Assembly: GCA_024229515.1 (NCBI GenBank)
Contig: JAAESI010000246.1
Coordinates: 1-64,000 of the forward strand
DNA: 64,000 nt
Reading direction: 5' to 3'
From: Pseudomonadota bacterium
GTDB lineage: Bacteria > Myxococcota_A > UBA796 > UBA9615
Shown: piece by piece, positions 40,342-48,295 of the stretch
Position numbering within the stretch: the first letter of the stretch is position 1
Layout of the letters: each line of letters begins with the position of its first letter
Translations under genes and position numbers: made by a program
The notes under the pieces: model-generated
What the model saw: only the letters and a program-made list of their open reading frames with translations
What the model was told of the DNA's origin: nothing
Databases searched by the model: none

Positions 40342-41600
40342 CGCAATCGGAGGAACTGACCCGCGGCCTGGAGGCGGTGGCCGCCAAGGACTCGGCCCCG
40401 TTTCGGCAGCACGCCTTCGCCTACCTCGCGCGTCACGACCCCCGGGTGCGGCTCGCCCGCGCCGTGCACGGCGCACTCCCCAAGGCGCTCCGCCATGGCT
40501 TGATCCAGGCCTACGGCTGGGCCTCCGCGGCCCGCACCGCCCCTCCCCGAGGCCCCGCTCCGGTGGCCGCGGCGGGTCGGTACCGCAACGAGCGACGGCA
40601 GTTCGACCGCCTCGCGCGGGACGCCGACGTCGGCATCGAAGCGGTGGACCTGGAGGCGGGGCCGGCTGCCTGGCTCAGCGCCCTGACCTTGCTCGGCGAC
40701 GCCGAAGCGCGCCGGGTGATGGCGGTCGCGACCGACCACGACGACTTCCTCGTCGCCTGCCGCAGCGCCGAGACCGTCGGACGCTGGCTGCAGCTCCGTG
40801 GGCGGCTCCCCGCGAGCACCCGCGCGGTGCTCGTGTCGTCCGACACCAACCCCTACGCGGTGGCCCTGATGGCCGCCGCCCGGGAGGCCGGCCTCAAGGT
40901 CGCCTACGTCAATCACGGCCACCTTCCCGAGGGGCCTCCACCGCTGGACGTCGACCTCGCGATCCTCGACGGCGAAGCGCTGCTGGACGTCTACCGACGG
41001 GCCGGACCGGTCTCCGCCGAGGTCGTGTTCCGGGGCAGCGAGGGGAGCTACCGGCCCCTTCACCTCGAGGGGCTGAAGCCTGGGCTGAAGGTAGGCGTGT
41101 TCGCGTCGCTGCTGGTCGATTGGCCGACGTTGGAGCGCACGATCGAGCAGGTTCGGGAGGCCACGGAGGCCTCGTCGGTGCTGCTGCGGCTGCACCCCAA
41201 CCAGACGATTCGGGACCCCGACTGGGCGTCGCACGTGTCGCTTCGGCTGGAAGATCGCGTGTCCGACGGGGGGCGGTCGATCCTGAACGACGCGGAGGCC
41301 TGCGACCTCGTCGTGGCGGGCAACAGCAGCTGCCACCTAAGCCTGCTGAAGTACGGCACACCGACGCTGCAGGTGCCCGATCTGGACCTCGTCCCGCACG
41401 ACTTCTACCGCTTCCTCCAGGACCACGTGGTCCCCTGGGAAGAGGACGCCTCCGCCGTGAGCCTGGACCGCGTGCGCGGCTTCTTCGAGGACGGCTGGAA
41501 GGCGCGGTTCGCCCGGTACGACGCGGGGTACCCCGACACCGACGGTGAGGGTGCGCGCCGGGCCGCCGAGGCGCTTCGGCAGTTGGCGGGGCTGTCGTGA
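40338..41600 (+). CDS. GT-B-like glycosyltransferase or polysaccharide biosynthesis protein
   Basis: A 420-residue cytoplasmic protein whose C-terminal half resembles GT-B or CDP-glycerol-transferase-like folds: GLKVGVFASLLVDWPTLERT, VLLRLHPNQTIRDPDW and LVVAGNSSCHLSLLKYGTPT followed by QVPDLDLVPHDFY, the usual donor-binding pattern of capsule-type proteins. The N-terminal half is less conserved. It could use the CMP-activated sugar made by the next gene, but the assignment is by context and fold resemblance only. Both ends overlap neighbours by four bases. Confidence 0.6.
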   Translation: MTQSEELTRGLEAVAAKDSAPFRQHAFAYLARHDPRVRLARAVHGALPKALRHGLIQAYGWASAARTAPPRGPAPVAAAGRYRNERRQFDRLARDADVGIEAVDLEAGPAAWLSALTLLGDAEARRVMAVATDHDDFLVACRSAETVGRWLQLRGRLPASTRAVLVSSDTNPYAVALMAAAREAGLKVAYVNHGHLPEGPPPLDVDLAILDGEALLDVYRRAGPVSAEVVFRGSEGSYRPLHLEGLKPGLKVGVFASLLVDWPTLERTIEQVREATEASSVLLRLHPNQTIRDPDWASHVSLRLEDRVSDGGRSILNDAEACDLVVAGNSSCHLSLLKYGTPTLQVPDLDLVPHDFYRFLQDHVVPWEEDASAVSLDRVRGFFEDGWKARFARYDAGYPDTDGEGARRAAEALRQLAGLS

Positions 41601-42928
41601 GCTGGACGGCGTGGACAATCGTGAAGGCGGCCAGCGAGCGGGTGCCGAACAAGAACCTGCGGCCGTTCTGTGGGCGGCCGTTGGTGCGCTGGATGTTGGA
41701 GGCGGTGGAGGCGGTCCCCGAGATCGGCGCCATCGTCGTCAATACGGACGCGGTCGAGCTGCTCCGTCCGCTGGTGGCTGACCTGCCCAAGGTCGTGCTC
41801 CGACCGCGACCGGCCGATCTGCTCGATCCGCGGCTGGACGCCAACACCCTGCTGCGCCGCGACGTCGAGGACCTGCCGGAGCAGCTCGGCGGCCGCATCG
41901 TCATGCTCCACGCGACCAGTCCGCTGCTTCGTCCGGCGACCATCCGGGAGGCGATCGCGGCCCTGCAGGGTTCGCCCGCCCACGACTCCCTGTTCGGGGT
42001 GACGCGGCGCCAGGCTCGCTTCTTCCTCGGCGCGGAGCCGGTGAACCACGACCCGACCGAGCTGCGGCCGACGCAGGATCTGGAGCCCGTCGACGAGGAG
42101 AACTCGGCGCTGTACCTGACGTCCGCGGAGGTGGTTCGCACGACGGGGCGGCGGATCGGTCGGACCCCGCTGCGGTTCGAGGTCACGCCCAGCGAGGCGG
42201 TCGACATCGACGGCCCCGAGGACTGGCGCCACGCCGAGCTGATCGCGCGAGGCCGCACCGGGTCCCCGGCGGCGGTGCTGTTCGACCTGGACGGAACCCT
42301 CATCGACTCGCTCCCCGACGTGGCCCGGGCCCTGTCCGAAGCGGTCGCGTTCCTGGGCCTCGGCCCCTACCGGACCGCCGACATGCAGCCGTTCATCGGG
42401 CGGGGGTCGACCGTGATGGTGCAGCGGGCGCTGAAGGCGGGGGGCCAGCCGACCGACAACGTCACCGACCTGGTGGAGGACTTCATCGCCCGCTACCGCG
42501 CCGCCGCGGGCCGCGACACGAAGCCGTTCCCCGGCGTCGAGGCGCTGCTGGACGAGCTCACCGAGCGGGGCGTGCCGATGGCGATCTGCACGAACAAGCC
42601 GTGGGCGACGACCGAGCCGACGCTGGCGGTGCTCGGCTGGAGCGACCGCTTCGATCTCATCCTGTGCCCCGATCACGTGGAGCCGAAGCCGTCGCCGCGC
42701 ATGCTCCTGACCGCCCTGGAGCGGTTGAAGGCACCCCGCTCGGGCGCCGTGCTGGTGGGGGACACCCGCAACGACTCGTTCGCCGCCGCCGCCGCTGGGA
42801 TCCCGTTCGTGTGGGCCGAGTACGGGTACGCGACCTCGCCCCTGGTGGGGGAGGTGTCCGTCGCCTCGGCCGAGGAGCTGAGCCCACTGTTGGACGCCCT
42901 CGCCGCCTGGGGTCGGCCAGGCCCGTGA
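41597..42928 (+). CDS. Fusion of a CMP-sugar synthetase and a HAD phosphatase
   Basis: This 443-residue protein joins two enzymes. Residues 1-220 are an acylneuraminate/KDO-type cytidylyltransferase: IVKAASERVPNKNLRPFCGR, MLHATSPLLRPATIREAI, DEENSALYLTSAEVV and SEAVDIDGPEDW. Residues about 225-443 are a HAD phosphatase of the Gph type: AVLFDLDGTLIDSLPDV with the nucleophilic Asp, AICTNKPW and GAVLVGDTRNDSFAAAAAG. Dephosphorylation of an ulosonic acid phosphate followed by CMP transfer would fit one pathway, as KdsC/KdsB or NanP/NeuA do separately. GTG 41597 overlaps the preceding stop. Confidence 0.88.
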   Translation: MSWTAWTIVKAASERVPNKNLRPFCGRPLVRWMLEAVEAVPEIGAIVVNTDAVELLRPLVADLPKVVLRPRPADLLDPRLDANTLLRRDVEDLPEQLGGRIVMLHATSPLLRPATIREAIAALQGSPAHDSLFGVTRRQARFFLGAEPVNHDPTELRPTQDLEPVDEENSALYLTSAEVVRTTGRRIGRTPLRFEVTPSEAVDIDGPEDWRHAELIARGRTGSPAAVLFDLDGTLIDSLPDVARALSEAVAFLGLGPYRTADMQPFIGRGSTVMVQRALKAGGQPTDNVTDLVEDFIARYRAAAGRDTKPFPGVEALLDELTERGVPMAICTNKPWATTEPTLAVLGWSDRFDLILCPDHVEPKPSPRMLLTALERLKAPRSGAVLVGDTRNDSFAAAAAGIPFVWAEYGYATSPLVGEVSVASAEELSPLLDALAAWGRPGP

Positions 42929-44574
42929 CGCGGCGGATCGGGTTCAGCCTCGGCCTGCTGGTCACGCTCTGGGTGGTGGTGATCACGGCGGAGGGAGCGC
43001 CGATCCGGGCCGTCGGATTCCTCGCCGCGGAGACGCTCTGGACCCTCGGGCTGGCAGCCTTGGAGGCGCCTGGGCTGACGGCGGCCCTGCTTGTGGCGGT
43101 CGGGATCGCCGGGGGGTTCCTGGTGCGTCGCATGCCGTCGGCGGACGCACCGCTCCGGTCGATCGCAGCGCTCCCCCTGCTGGCCTTGACCGCGTTCCTG
43201 CTGGTGGAGGCGATCGCCCTCGCTCCCCTGGTCCTGACGATCCTGTTCGGTACCGCCGCGGCGGCGATGCTGACCGCGGAGGAGGCCGGCAAGGGCGCGG
43301 ACGGTGAGGCCGAGCCGCCCTGGCCGCTGCTGATCGGGCTGGCCCTGGGGGGCGGACTCATCCTCGCGGCCACGCACACGTTCCTCGATCCCGTGCTCGA
43401 GCTCAGCGCGGCCGGGGTGGGGGCGGCCTCCCGCGCGATCGGGCCGGTGTGGAAGCCCCTGGTCGGTGGCGCGGCGCTCGTCGCGGCGGGGGGCGCGGGG
43501 AAGCTGCTGGGGGACGCCGGCTTCGACTGGGCACCGTTGGCGCTGAGACCCGACCGCCTGCTCGGAAGCATGCTCGGCTGGACCGCCGCCGCCGCCCTGA
43601 CCATCGCGTACACGTTCGGGACCGGAACGTGGGACTGCGGCGCGGTCGACCGCGACGAGCGGGTCGAACTGCTGGCCCCCGACCGGGGCGGCTTCACGGC
43701 GGTCCGGGTGGCGAGCGACATCGTCGTATCGTTGCGGGACGCGAGCGAGCTGCTCGTCATCAACGCCGCCGGCGTGGTCCGCCGGGGCGAGCTCCGCACC
43801 TGGCTCCCCCAGCGGGCCGACGCGGATCGTCTTCGCCCCGAGGTGCTGCTCCCCGTCGGCGGCAGTCGGGTGCTCGTGCTCGCCAACGACCCGGCCCCGG
43901 GCGTGGCCGCCGCCGCGGTGCTGATCGACCTGAGCACCGCGGACACGCTGGCGGCCGTGCCGACGCTGGAGTGCACCGAGGCGACCGACGCGGTGCTCGA
44001 CCCCGACGGAGTCCACCTCTGGGTGGCGTGCCCGGGGTACCGCTCGCCGGGCGGGGATTGGGTGGCGACGTTGGAGAAGCGGCGGGTCTCCGACCTCGGC
44101 CTCGTCAGCCGGACCGAGCTGCCGGACACAGGCATCGACCGGATCGTCTTGGGTCCCGACGGCGCGCTGTTCGCCGCCAACCCCGGCCTCACGGCGCCGG
44201 CGCGGCTGGCGTTGACCGATCCGCCGAAGGTCGAGGTCCGCGGGCTCGTGATCCCCGACATCGTCCTGGACCTCGCGGCCCCCGGCGACGGCACCGTGCG
44301 GGTCGCCCGCTACACCTCCGGCGAGGTGCTCACGCTCGACGCCCAGAGCCTGCGCCGGCGGACCGCGACGCGCATCGGATGGGGCACCCGAGCGCTGCTG
44401 TGCGACGGCGACGGATGCGCGGCGGCCTCCGCCATCACGGGTCTGCTGACCGACGTCGACTCCGGCGAGACCGTGCGCCTGGGAGGCCACGTGCGGAGGC
44501 TGACGCGGGACGTCGATGGGCGGTTTGGGCTCGCCGCGTCGGACTGCGGCGTGATGCGCTTCGAGCGGCCCTAG
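42925..44574 (+). CDS. Membrane protein with C-terminal beta-propeller-like domain
   Basis: A 549-residue protein whose first 230 residues contain about seven hydrophobic helices (FSLGLLVTLWVVVITAEG; PLLALTAFLLVEAIALAPL). The rest is a beta-rich region with repeated units, such as LLVINAAGVVRRGEL, VLDPDGVHLWVACPG and IVLGPDGALFAANPGLT, suggestive of a periplasmic propeller. No enzyme family is recognised. It is the last gene of the aldolase operon (GTGA overlap) and converges on the PHP-fusion gene with a four-base overlap. Confidence 0.65.
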   Translation: MTRRIGFSLGLLVTLWVVVITAEGAPIRAVGFLAAETLWTLGLAALEAPGLTAALLVAVGIAGGFLVRRMPSADAPLRSIAALPLLALTAFLLVEAIALAPLVLTILFGTAAAAMLTAEEAGKGADGEAEPPWPLLIGLALGGGLILAATHTFLDPVLELSAAGVGAASRAIGPVWKPLVGGAALVAAGGAGKLLGDAGFDWAPLALRPDRLLGSMLGWTAAAALTIAYTFGTGTWDCGAVDRDERVELLAPDRGGFTAVRVASDIVVSLRDASELLVINAAGVVRRGELRTWLPQRADADRLRPEVLLPVGGSRVLVLANDPAPGVAAAAVLIDLSTADTLAAVPTLECTEATDAVLDPDGVHLWVACPGYRSPGGDWVATLEKRRVSDLGLVSRTELPDTGIDRIVLGPDGALFAANPGLTAPARLALTDPPKVEVRGLVIPDIVLDLAAPGDGTVRVARYTSGEVLTLDAQSLRRRTATRIGWGTRALLCDGDGCAAASAITGLLTDVDSGETVRLGGHVRRLTRDVDGRFGLAASDCGVMRFERP

Positions 44575-47500
44575 TCAGAGAACCAGGTGCCTCCCCAGGC
44601 ACGGGCGCCGTTGGGGAGGATGACGCGGACGTAGCGCCAGTCGGTGGCGGGCATGTCGTCCAGCGTGATCCAGACGCCCTCTTCGGGGGCCTCGGCGCGG
44701 GCGATGACGTCCCGCGCGCCGACCACCTCAATCGCTTCGATCGGCATCGGGGAGACCACGCGGACGCGGACCGACGCGCCATCCTTGGCCCACCGGACCT
44801 GGAGCATCGTGCGCTCCCCGGTCGTGCCCCAGATGCGGCCCGCCTCCATCGCCCGGAGCACCCCGGCACGGGTCAGTTCGTCGACCTCGAGGCCCGCGAG
44901 GCCTCCGGGCCAGGCGCCCCAGGCGGGGTCTCCGGCACGCCCGTCGTGGCCGTCCCCGGCCGCCAGGAGCACAGGCTGCATGCCCGCGTCGAGGGCGTCG
45001 TGGAGCGACGAGATCGCCTCGCCGTGCATCAGATCGCCGCCCCCCACGCGCCGCGGGCAGTCGTCGCACTCGGAGCTGCCGTGGGCGCTGTAGACCTCGA
45101 ACGCGGTGTGGCCGGGGAGCGCCTCGGACAGCGGGAAGCCGGTGCCCATGTTCGCCGCCAACGAGGTGTGCGTGGCGAGCACGAGGTCTTCGGTTCCGTA
45201 GTCGCCGACGAGGTCGGGGGGCAACGCGCCGATGCGTCCCAGATCCGTCTCCTCCGCGATGGTCCGGGCCCCGCCGTGGGCCCCCCGCGCGACCTCGGCG
45301 AGGCGGTCGGCGTCGAAGAAGTAGGCGACCTCGTGCCCGGCGAGGTTCACCTCCACCGCGGGGATGGTCACGAAGGTGCCCGGCTCGTTCGCTTTGTCGG
45401 TTGCCCGCAGGAGCCGCCGCCACTCGTGGTCCTCCAGTTGCCAGTCGTGATCGCTGAGCGCCGCTACCGTCAGGCCCCGCTCGCGCGCCTCCTCGAAGTA
45501 CTCCTTCGGGCTTCCGCGGCCATCCGAGAGGCGGCTGTGCCCGTGCAGATCGGCCCAGGCGATCAGCGGCGGATCCGGCTCCACGAGCACCTCGACCGGA
45601 TGCGCTCCCATACCGTTCACGGTCCCGCCGACGGTGAAGATCCCAGGCTCGCGCGCCCAGAGCTTCTGGTCATCGGAGTCGCCCACGTGGTTGCCAAACT
45701 CGTCCACTTCCTGGAGGTGGATCGGCACGGTCTGCCCCGGTGCGACGGCAGCGGGGACGTACGCCACCGGGTGCTTCGCCGGCCCCGGTTCGATGGACTC
45801 GAAACGCCCCGACAGCACCTGCTTCCCGTCGATCCAGACCAGCGGAGCGAAGCCGCGACCGGCCGAACGGGGCACCCGGACCTCCCCCAGAGCCACCTCG
45901 AAGGTCCCCCCCTTGCGCACCCGCTCCGGGAGCGGCTGCACCAGCGACCACCGCCCGAACTCGGCCCCGTCAGCCCCCTCGGGACGCTCGACGTGGGCGC
46001 CGTAGACCCAATGGGGGAACCGCACGCGCACCTCGGTCCCCGCCGGGAGGGGCCGATTCCCCGCCTCCCCCTGCAGCGTCAGCTCGGTCAGCTGCCCCGC
46101 CTGCAGGCCCGTGTGGGACCAGGTGACGCGCGGCTCCGTCGCTGCATCGGGCCACAGCATCACCCCCACGAGGACCGCCACGGCGGGCGCCACCAGCCAC
46201 TTCGGGGGGAGCACGAGCAGGAACCAGAGCTGAAGCGCGATCGCGGACGCGGCGAGACCCGCCAGGAGCAGCGCCGGCTCGTACCGCAAGGTCACCCGCT
46301 CGACCCCGGGGGGAACCTGGACCGCCAGCAGACCGCCTTCGGAGCGTACCGTCGCGGTCGTCGCCTTCCAGTCCGAGGCTCGGAGCGCTTCCTGGTTGAT
46401 CACGACCGTGCCGCCCTCACCGCTCCTCATGATCCTCAACCAGATTTTGTTCGGCCCCCGCGCCTCCATCCGCGCCGGTCCCTCGAGCTCGCCCCGGTAG
46501 CGCGGGTTCACCGCCTCGTCGCCCTCGGGGGTGACGTACCGCGCCGGCACCGCGTGCTCCGGCAGCGACAACGTCGCGTACCAGCTGACCAGCCCGGTGC
46601 CCGACCGAGCGAGGTCGTATTCGCTCGCCGCCGGCGCCCGCGTGAAGGCCCGCAGGAACCGGTCACGCGACGCCTGCTCGATGGCGGCCGGCTCCTCCCC
46701 CACGTCCGCGAGGTCGTGGATCAGCGCGACCTGGTCGAACCGGGGCGCCGGCGGAAGCTCTTCGCGAGCGAGCTCGAACCGCTCGCCGTAGGCGCCCGCC
46801 GACTGCCACGCCGGCCACAGCAGCAGCAGCACAAAGACCCCCGCCAACGCGGCCTTCTGCTGCCCCAGGAGCACCTCGAAGCCGACCCCCGCGAGCAGCA
46901 CGAGGGCGAACAGCACGAAGACGTTCCAGTACTTGATCGGCTGCGCGAACGAGCCGACGCCGGGGAGCCCTTCGGTGAGCAGGAAGTGGAAGTCCGGGGG
47001 CAGGTGCGGCCCAAAGCAGAAGGCCGCCGCGATCCCGCCGACCACCACGAGTGGGACCACCGCGCGCCGACGCCGCAGCCCCCACAGCCCGGCGATTGCG
47101 AGCCCCACCCCCAGCGCGGTCAGGCCGAGGTAGGCGTACTCGTGGTCCATCTGGGGACCCTGGCGCCCGAACTGCTCGCGGTACGCCGCCGTCGGCACCA
47201 CCCCGAGCAGCCCCTCCACGAAGATCCCGAGCCCCTCGTAGAAGCGGCCGCCCCAGAATTCTTCCGTCCCCCGCGCCGCCGTCTCCACCGACGGAAACGA
47301 CCACGTCGTCCCCTCCCCGGGGAACCAGAGGGCCCCCCGGCGGCGCAGCTCGTGGTCGTAGCTGACGCCCAGGCGATGGAGCTCGAGCAGCCCTGCCAGC
47401 CGGGCCGCCCCCAGCGCGACCGCGGTGCCCCCGAGGATCGCGAGCTTCTTCGCCCCCGGCCGGATCGCTTCCCGGAAGGGCGCCGCCGCGGGGAGGGCCA

Positions 47501-48254
47501 GCAGCCCCCCCGCCACCACGACCCCGACCCACGCCAGCCACGGCAGATCCAGGTGCTTGCCGAACGCCGCCGGGGCCGACGCCACCAGCACCGCCCCCGC
47601 CGCCAGCGCCACCCGCTGGCTGTCGATCGCGGCCCGGGCGACGACTACCGCGGCGCAGACGTAGGCCAACGCCGAGAACCCGTGCCCGCCCTGCTGGAGC
47701 ACCAGCGCCAGCAGCAGCCCGCCGATCATCGGCCGCTTGTGGTCCTTCGATTCGCTCAGCAGGGCCCACAGCACCAGCGGCCCGAGCATCGAGAACGTCT
47801 GGTTCCAGAAGCCGACCAGGAGCATCGAGGGGAGCCACCCCGACACCACCAGCAGCGCCCCCGCGAACAGCGCCGCGGGCGGATCCAAACCGCCGACGTC
47901 GCGCGCCAGCAGGAACATGCCGAGGCCCCCGAGGAACAGCAGCAGGATGAGGTTGACCTTGGTCCCCGTCTCGACGCCAAACGCCAGCACCGGCAGCAGC
48001 GTGGGCGCCCACGAACCGTCCGAGGGGTGCGCGATCGTGGGGTAGCCGCCGCCCACCAGCGGGTTCCGCAGGGGCAGCTGCCCGTGCGTCAGGATCGCGT
48101 CGGCGGCCATCGCGTCGAAGGCGCGGGTATTCAGCCAGTCGTTGTCCCGCCAGGCATCCCCCGAGACGAAGCCGCCGGGCGTGTTGAACGCGGGGCTGCA
48201 GACGAGCGCGGCGAGCACGAACAGGACGGCCGCCGCACCGGGGGTGCGAACCAT
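44571..48254 (-). CDS. YfhO-like membrane protein fused to a PHP metallohydrolase domain
   Basis: This 1227-residue protein has about a dozen membrane helices in residues 1-520, with YfhO/GT-C features (NPLVGGGYPTIAHPSDGSW; a helix GTKVNLILLLFLGGLGMFLL). A periplasmic-looking beta region follows, then one or two more helices near 680 and further beta domains. Residues about 895-1130 form a PHP domain: WADLHGHSRLSDGRGSP with HxH, VAALSDHDWQLEDHEW, and VYSAHGSSECDDC. PHP domains are metal-dependent phosphoesterases. The ATG at 48254 starts the first membrane helix; an ATG at 48284 is also possible. A membrane glycosyltransferase-like protein with a PHP module is a rare combination. Confidence 0.75.
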   Translation of the reverse strand: MVRTPGAAAVLFVLAALVCSPAFNTPGGFVSGDAWRDNDWLNTRAFDAMAADAILTHGQLPLRNPLVGGGYPTIAHPSDGSWAPTLLPVLAFGVETGTKVNLILLLFLGGLGMFLLARDVGGLDPPAALFAGALLVVSGWLPSMLLVGFWNQTFSMLGPLVLWALLSESKDHKRPMIGGLLLALVLQQGGHGFSALAYVCAAVVVARAAIDSQRVALAAGAVLVASAPAAFGKHLDLPWLAWVGVVVAGGLLALPAAAPFREAIRPGAKKLAILGGTAVALGAARLAGLLELHRLGVSYDHELRRRGALWFPGEGTTWSFPSVETAARGTEEFWGGRFYEGLGIFVEGLLGVVPTAAYREQFGRQGPQMDHEYAYLGLTALGVGLAIAGLWGLRRRRAVVPLVVVGGIAAAFCFGPHLPPDFHFLLTEGLPGVGSFAQPIKYWNVFVLFALVLLAGVGFEVLLGQQKAALAGVFVLLLLWPAWQSAGAYGERFELAREELPPAPRFDQVALIHDLADVGEEPAAIEQASRDRFLRAFTRAPAASEYDLARSGTGLVSWYATLSLPEHAVPARYVTPEGDEAVNPRYRGELEGPARMEARGPNKIWLRIMRSGEGGTVVINQEALRASDWKATTATVRSEGGLLAVQVPPGVERVTLRYEPALLLAGLAASAIALQLWFLLVLPPKWLVAPAVAVLVGVMLWPDAATEPRVTWSHTGLQAGQLTELTLQGEAGNRPLPAGTEVRVRFPHWVYGAHVERPEGADGAEFGRWSLVQPLPERVRKGGTFEVALGEVRVPRSAGRGFAPLVWIDGKQVLSGRFESIEPGPAKHPVAYVPAAVAPGQTVPIHLQEVDEFGNHVGDSDDQKLWAREPGIFTVGGTVNGMGAHPVEVLVEPDPPLIAWADLHGHSRLSDGRGSPKEYFEEARERGLTVAALSDHDWQLEDHEWRRLLRATDKANEPGTFVTIPAVEVNLAGHEVAYFFDADRLAEVARGAHGGARTIAEETDLGRIGALPPDLVGDYGTEDLVLATHTSLAANMGTGFPLSEALPGHTAFEVYSAHGSSECDDCPRRVGGGDLMHGEAISSLHDALDAGMQPVLLAAGDGHDGRAGDPAWGAWPGGLAGLEVDELTRAGVLRAMEAGRIWGTTGERTMLQVRWAKDGASVRVRVVSPMPIEAIEVVGARDVIARAEAPEEGVWITLDDMPATDWRYVRVILPNGARAWGGTWFSD

Positions 48255-48295
48255 GGGGAACGGTACCCCAGCAGGCGATTGCATCGCCGGAGCGG

